NCBI GenBank assembly: GCA_023511475.1
Contig: JAIMBM010000079.1
Span: 1 to 9,402, forward strand
Direction: 5' to 3'
Origin: Anaerolineae bacterium
GTDB taxonomy: Bacteria; Chloroflexota; Anaerolineae; SpSt-313
Length of the DNA stretch: 9,402 bases
A program made the position numbers and the translations under genes. Below, piece after piece: positions 6,429 to 9,402 of this stretch. The notes beneath the pieces are model-generated. The model was given only the letters and a program-made list of their open reading frames with translations. It searched no databases and was not told the origin of the DNA. Each line of letters opens with the position of its first letter. The first letter of the stretch is position 1.

Positions 6429-7847
6429 CTAGCTCGCCATGATGGCGTCGACCTTCTCACACACGCCCGCCAGCGCTTCGGCGGCCGGCTTCTCGTTCAG
6501 GTAGATCTCCTCGATCGCCGGCGCGATGCCGTCGGGCCCGATGATCTCGGCATAGTGCACATTGTTCACGGTAGGCGGGATGCACAGCGGCCATGCGGCG
6601 GGGTCCAGGAACGCCTCTTTGAGATGCTCCGGCTCGCCCGGGCGCTTGAGGAAGAGGTCGGACATGGCGAGGTCCTTGTAGGCCGGGATGAGGCCCATCT
6701 CGATGCCCGCCCCCTCGGTTGAGACGAACCTGACAAAGTGCCAGGCAAGCTCTGGGACCTTGGTACCGCTGTAGACGCCCCACCCGGTGACATAGATGTG
6801 TGTGGCGTTGCCGGCCTTCTCCTTGGGCATGGCAGCCACGTCGTTGCGCAGCGAGGGGTTCTGGTCCAGGACGATGTTCGTCTGCCAGTGAGCGGCAGCG
6901 CTCATGATGGCCACCTCACCCGCCGCGAAGCGGTACTTGCCAGCGTTCTCCTGATCGGCCTGCGGCGTCATGGTGGAGTGGTCTTTCCAGATGAGGTCCT
7001 GGATGAACTGCATTCCACGGATGGAATCGGGATGCTCGAGGTTGCACTTCTTGCCATCGGGAATGGTCATCACGCTGCCGCCGAAGGCGAGGATTATGGG
7101 CTCAAACCCGATGTAGGTGAACGGCCAGGTCCACATGCCCCACTGCACAATGTCGTTGGGGTCGAACGACGACGAGTTGGCATCGTTCCCTTTGGAGTCG
7201 AGGGTGAGTTTGCGGGCCCACTCGCGGACATCGTGCCAGGTATAGTTCCCGTCGGCAGGCGGGTACGGCAACCCGGCCTTGTCGAACATGTCCTGGTTGT
7301 AGTACATGACGCAGATGTGATAGCCCATGGGCAGGGCAAGTACCTTGTTGTCCGTCCCCTTGAGCGAGATCATCGCGGCCGGGTAGAAATCATCGAGGTT
7401 GACGCCATCACGGTCGATGTATGGGTCCAGAACGAGCAGCACCCCATCCTGGCTCATGGCCGGAATCAGCCAGTCGCCGGGTACGAACACATCGGGCATG
7501 GCGCCGCCCGCGATCAGCGTCTTGCAGGCGCCATAGTCGACTCCGCATCCTCCTTCCTGGATATCCAGGGTGACATCGGGGAACCTGGACTCGTACCCGG
7601 CGATGACGGCCCGCACCTCGTCGATATCCTGCTTGCTGCCCCAGATCATGACCGAGAGCTTGCCCGAGAGCTCGGGGGCTTCGGTTGGCGTAACCTTGGC
7701 AGGCTCGGTTGCCGGAGCGCCGGTGGTGGGTGCGGCCGTAGGCTCGCGCTGGGGAGTGGCAGCAGGTTTGGGCGCGCAAGCGGACACGACGCCTGCGAGG
7801 GCGAGCGCGCTGCTGCGCAGGAACCTGCGACGACTGAGCTTATCCAC
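6429..7847 (-). CDS. Sugar ABC transporter substrate-binding lipoprotein, second of a tandem pair (CUT1 type)
   Basis: A 472-residue paralogue of the preceding gene with the same architecture: twin-arginine motif SRRRFLR (5-11), lipobox with Cys24 (VVSAC), a Pro/Ala/Thr linker to about residue 59, then a family 1 solute-binding domain. Cys101, Cys108 and Cys268 are conserved between the two copies. The block around residues 288-313 is identical in both, whereas residues 160-168, 243-251, 315-327 and 423-435 differ strongly and include single-residue length changes. The start is GTG at 7847, with a near-perfect AAAGGAGG ribosome site 7 nt upstream. It ends 135 nt before the first permease; that gap contains a strong hairpin. 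It probably feeds the same permeases as its twin but may bind a different ligand. Many synonymous differences show that the duplication is not recent. Confidence 0.93.
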   Translation of the reverse strand: MDKLSRRRFLRSSALALAGVVSACAPKPAATPQREPTAAPTTGAPATEPAKVTPTEAPELSGKLSVMIWGSKQDIDEVRAVIAGYESRFPDVTLDIQEGGCGVDYGACKTLIAGGAMPDVFVPGDWLIPAMSQDGVLLVLDPYIDRDGVNLDDFYPAAMISLKGTDNKVLALPMGYHICVMYYNQDMFDKAGLPYPPADGNYTWHDVREWARKLTLDSKGNDANSSSFDPNDIVQWGMWTWPFTYIGFEPIILAFGGSVMTIPDGKKCNLEHPDSIRGMQFIQDLIWKDHSTMTPQADQENAGKYRFAAGEVAIMSAAAHWQTNIVLDQNPSLRNDVAAMPKEKAGNATHIYVTGWGVYSGTKVPELAWHFVRFVSTEGAGIEMGLIPAYKDLAMSDLFLKRPGEPEHLKEAFLDPAAWPLCIPPTVNNVHYAEIIGPDGIAPAIEEIYLNEKPAAEALAGVCEKVDAIMAS

Positions 7848-7854
7848 GGGTATT

Positions 7855-7862
7855 CCTCCTTT
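7855..7862 (-). promoter_or_regulatory. Ribosome binding site fixing the GTG start of the second binding protein
   Basis: The minus strand reads AAAGGAGG, 7 nt before GTG 7847, inside the 36-nt gap between the two binding-protein genes. This near-perfect complement to the 16S rRNA tail supports the non-ATG start and high translation. Confidence 0.85.
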
Positions 7863-7883
7863 GGGTCAAAAGGTGTCCGCGTC

Positions 7884-9299
7884 CTAGCTGGCCATGATCG
7901 CATCGATCTTCTCACAGAGGCCCGCGAGAGCCTCCGCGGCGGGCTTCTCGTTCAGGAAGATCATCTCGATGGCCGGGGCCATGCCGTCCGGGCCCGTGAT
8001 CTCGGCGAACTTTTCGTTGAACATCGTGGCGCTCATACAGAGCGGCCAGCTTGCGGGGTCGAGGAACGCTTCCTTGAGATGCTCGGGCTCGCCAGGCCTC
8101 TTCAGGAAGATGTCGGACAGCGCAAGGTCCGTGTACGCCGGGATCAGACCCATCTCGGGGCCCGCGCCCTCCGTAGACACGTACCTGACAAAGTGCCAGG
8201 CGAGCTCCGGCGCCTGGGCCCCGCTGTAGATGCCCCACCCATGGACAAAGACGTTAGTGGCGTTGCCCGCCTTCTCGCGGGGTTGGGCGGCCACATCGTT
8301 GCGCAGGCTTGGGTTCTGGTCGTTGATGATCGTGGTCATCCAGTGGGCGCCCTGTAGCATGGCGACCTCGCCAGCAGCAAAGCGATACTTGCCAGCGTTT
8401 TCCTGGTCCGCCTGAGGAGTCATCGTGGAGTGGTCCTTCCAGATCATGTCCTGGATGAACTGGAAGGCCCGGATCGTGTCGGGATGCTCCATGTTGCACT
8501 TTCTGCCATCGGGCACCGACATGCTGCTGCCGCCGAAGGCGAGCAGAATGGACTCGTATCCCGCCGAGTTGAAGGGCCAGGTCCAGAACCCCCACTGCTT
8601 GATGTCTTCGGGCTTGAAGGCACTCGAGTTGGCGTCGTTTCCGTTGGCGTCGAGGGTCAGCTTCCTGGCCCACTCCCTGAGGTCGTGCCAGGTATAGTTG
8701 CCGTCAGCGGGCGGGTAAGGGAGCCCGGCTTTGTCGAAGTGGTCCTTGTTGTAGTAGATGACCGTGATATGATAGCCCATCGGGAGGGCATAGACCTTGT
8801 TGTCGAGCATGCCCTTCATGGCGTTGAGCGCTGCCGGGTAAAAGTCGTCGAGGTTGAGGCCGTCCCGGTCGATGAACGGATCGAGCTCGAGCAGCACCCT
8901 GTCCCTGATCATGGACTGATTAACCCAGTTGCCCGGCACAAAGACGTCGACCATGCTGCCGCCTGCGATCAGGGTCTTGCAGGCAGCATAGTCGGGCCCG
9001 CAGCCCCCTTCCTGGATATCCAGCGTAACCTCGGGGAATCTGCTCTGGTAGCCACTGATCACCGCGCGGACCTCGTCGACATCCTGCTTGCTGCCCCAGA
9101 TCATCACGGAGAGCTTGCCCGCGAGCCTGGGCGCTTCGGTCGGCGTGACCCTGGTGGGCTGAGTTGCCGGTTCAGTGGCGGCGGTCTGGGCCGTGGGCCC
9201 GGGCGCAGCGGTCGGCGCCGGAGCGCAGGCCGCCGCGATCACACCCGCGAGTGCGAGCGCACTGGTGCGCAAGAGCCGACGGCGACTGATCCCTGTCAT
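7884..9299 (-). CDS. Sugar ABC transporter substrate-binding lipoprotein, first of a tandem pair (CUT1 type)
   Basis: A 471-residue extracytoplasmic solute-binding protein that should capture a glycoside or oligosaccharide and deliver it to the two permeases encoded downstream. The N-terminus has a twin-arginine motif (SRRRLLR, residues 5-11), a hydrophobic stretch and a lipobox ending at Cys25 (IAAAC), followed by an Ala/Pro/Thr linker to about residue 58, so a Tat-exported, membrane-anchored lipoprotein is predicted. The mature domain starts near GKLSVMIWGS (61-70), the usual first strand of family 1 binding proteins. Cys100, Cys108 and Cys268 are shared with the neighbouring paralogue. Start ATG at 9299 has an AGGAGGTG Shine-Dalgarno site 4-6 nt upstream. 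It is the first gene of the visible operon and lies 36 nt before its paralogue; the two are roughly three-quarters identical by eye. Family assignment is secure; the ligand is unknown. Confidence 0.93.
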   Translation of the reverse strand: MTGISRRRLLRTSALALAGVIAAACAPAPTAAPGPTAQTAATEPATQPTRVTPTEAPRLAGKLSVMIWGSKQDVDEVRAVISGYQSRFPEVTLDIQEGGCGPDYAACKTLIAGGSMVDVFVPGNWVNQSMIRDRVLLELDPFIDRDGLNLDDFYPAALNAMKGMLDNKVYALPMGYHITVIYYNKDHFDKAGLPYPPADGNYTWHDLREWARKLTLDANGNDANSSAFKPEDIKQWGFWTWPFNSAGYESILLAFGGSSMSVPDGRKCNMEHPDTIRAFQFIQDMIWKDHSTMTPQADQENAGKYRFAAGEVAMLQGAHWMTTIINDQNPSLRNDVAAQPREKAGNATNVFVHGWGIYSGAQAPELAWHFVRYVSTEGAGPEMGLIPAYTDLALSDIFLKRPGEPEHLKEAFLDPASWPLCMSATMFNEKFAEITGPDGMAPAIEMIFLNEKPAAEALAGLCEKIDAIMAS

Positions 9300-9303
9300 C
9301 TGA

Positions 9304-9311
9304 CACCTCCT
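9304..9311 (-). promoter_or_regulatory. Ribosome binding site of the first binding protein
   Basis: The minus strand reads AGGAGGTG, with the GGAGG core 6 nt before ATG 9299. It is a near-consensus Shine-Dalgarno site and supports that start. Confidence 0.8.
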
Positions 9312-9338
9312 GCAGTTGCTGGCGAAACCCTACCGAAC

Positions 9339-9357
9339 GTCCGGGCTACGGCCGGAC
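9339..9357. promoter_or_regulatory. Weak inverted repeat upstream of the operon, possible operator
   Basis: GTCCGG and CCGGAC flank a 7-nt centre, about 40 nt upstream of the first start codon. Position suits a repressor site, but six-base arms are expected by chance fairly often in GC-rich DNA, and I find no credible -35/-10 pair around it. Confidence 0.2.
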
Positions 9358-9402
9358 TCCAAGACTGAACACCGCGAGGCACCCGACGGTTGCATCCAGG
9401 CG

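Noticed and set aside
6738..8357. Plus-strand open frame of 539 codons opposite both binding proteins
   Set aside because: It crosses from one paralogue into the other and its composition mirrors their codons; the minus-strand reading gives clear transporter lipoproteins.
8430..9368. Plus-strand open frame of 312 codons
   Set aside because: It is antisense to the first binding protein, resembles the similar shadow in its duplicated twin, and has no independent support.

Overview
The window holds one co-directional gene block on the minus strand. Read in transcription order from the right edge, it contains two tandem sugar-binding lipoproteins, two ABC-transporter permeases, a uroporphyrinogen-decarboxylase (UroD)-fold protein, a large TIM-barrel glycosidase-like protein, and a second UroD-fold protein. 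Base composition is GC-rich, so long antisense open frames occur opposite the real genes; I treat these as shadows. No RNA gene, CRISPR array, transposase or regulator is visible.

The likely source is a Chloroflexota (Anaerolineae-like) bacterium. The binding proteins carry a twin-arginine leader, then a lipobox cysteine, then a low-complexity Ala/Pro/Thr linker. That architecture is common for sugar-binding lipoproteins in this phylum. This is an inference from style, not a phylogenetic result.

Layout: 9300-9402 is a short leader with no convincing promoter. 7884-9299 and 6429-7847 are the duplicated binding proteins. 6294-6428 is a spacer holding a perfect 17-bp hairpin. 5328-6293 and 4439-5323 are the MalF-like and MalG-like permeases, separated by 4 nt. 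3379-4413 is UroD-like protein A. 1278-3359 is the glycosidase-like protein. 138-1193 is UroD-like protein B. 1-137 is apparently non-coding. The short gaps, strong Shine-Dalgarno sites and single direction indicate one operon. Several true starts are GTG or TTG.

Proposed logic: the lipoproteins capture a glycoside outside the cell, the permeases import it using an ATPase encoded elsewhere, and the signal-peptide-free glycosidase cleaves it in the cytoplasm. The two UroD-like proteins have a His-x-Cys metal-site motif like corrinoid/coenzyme-M methyltransferases (MtaA/CmuA type) and lack the haem-pathway RQAGR signature. They may act on a methyl group of the imported compound or its aglycone. 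The methyl-group role is a hypothesis; the sugar-uptake role is well supported by family resemblance.
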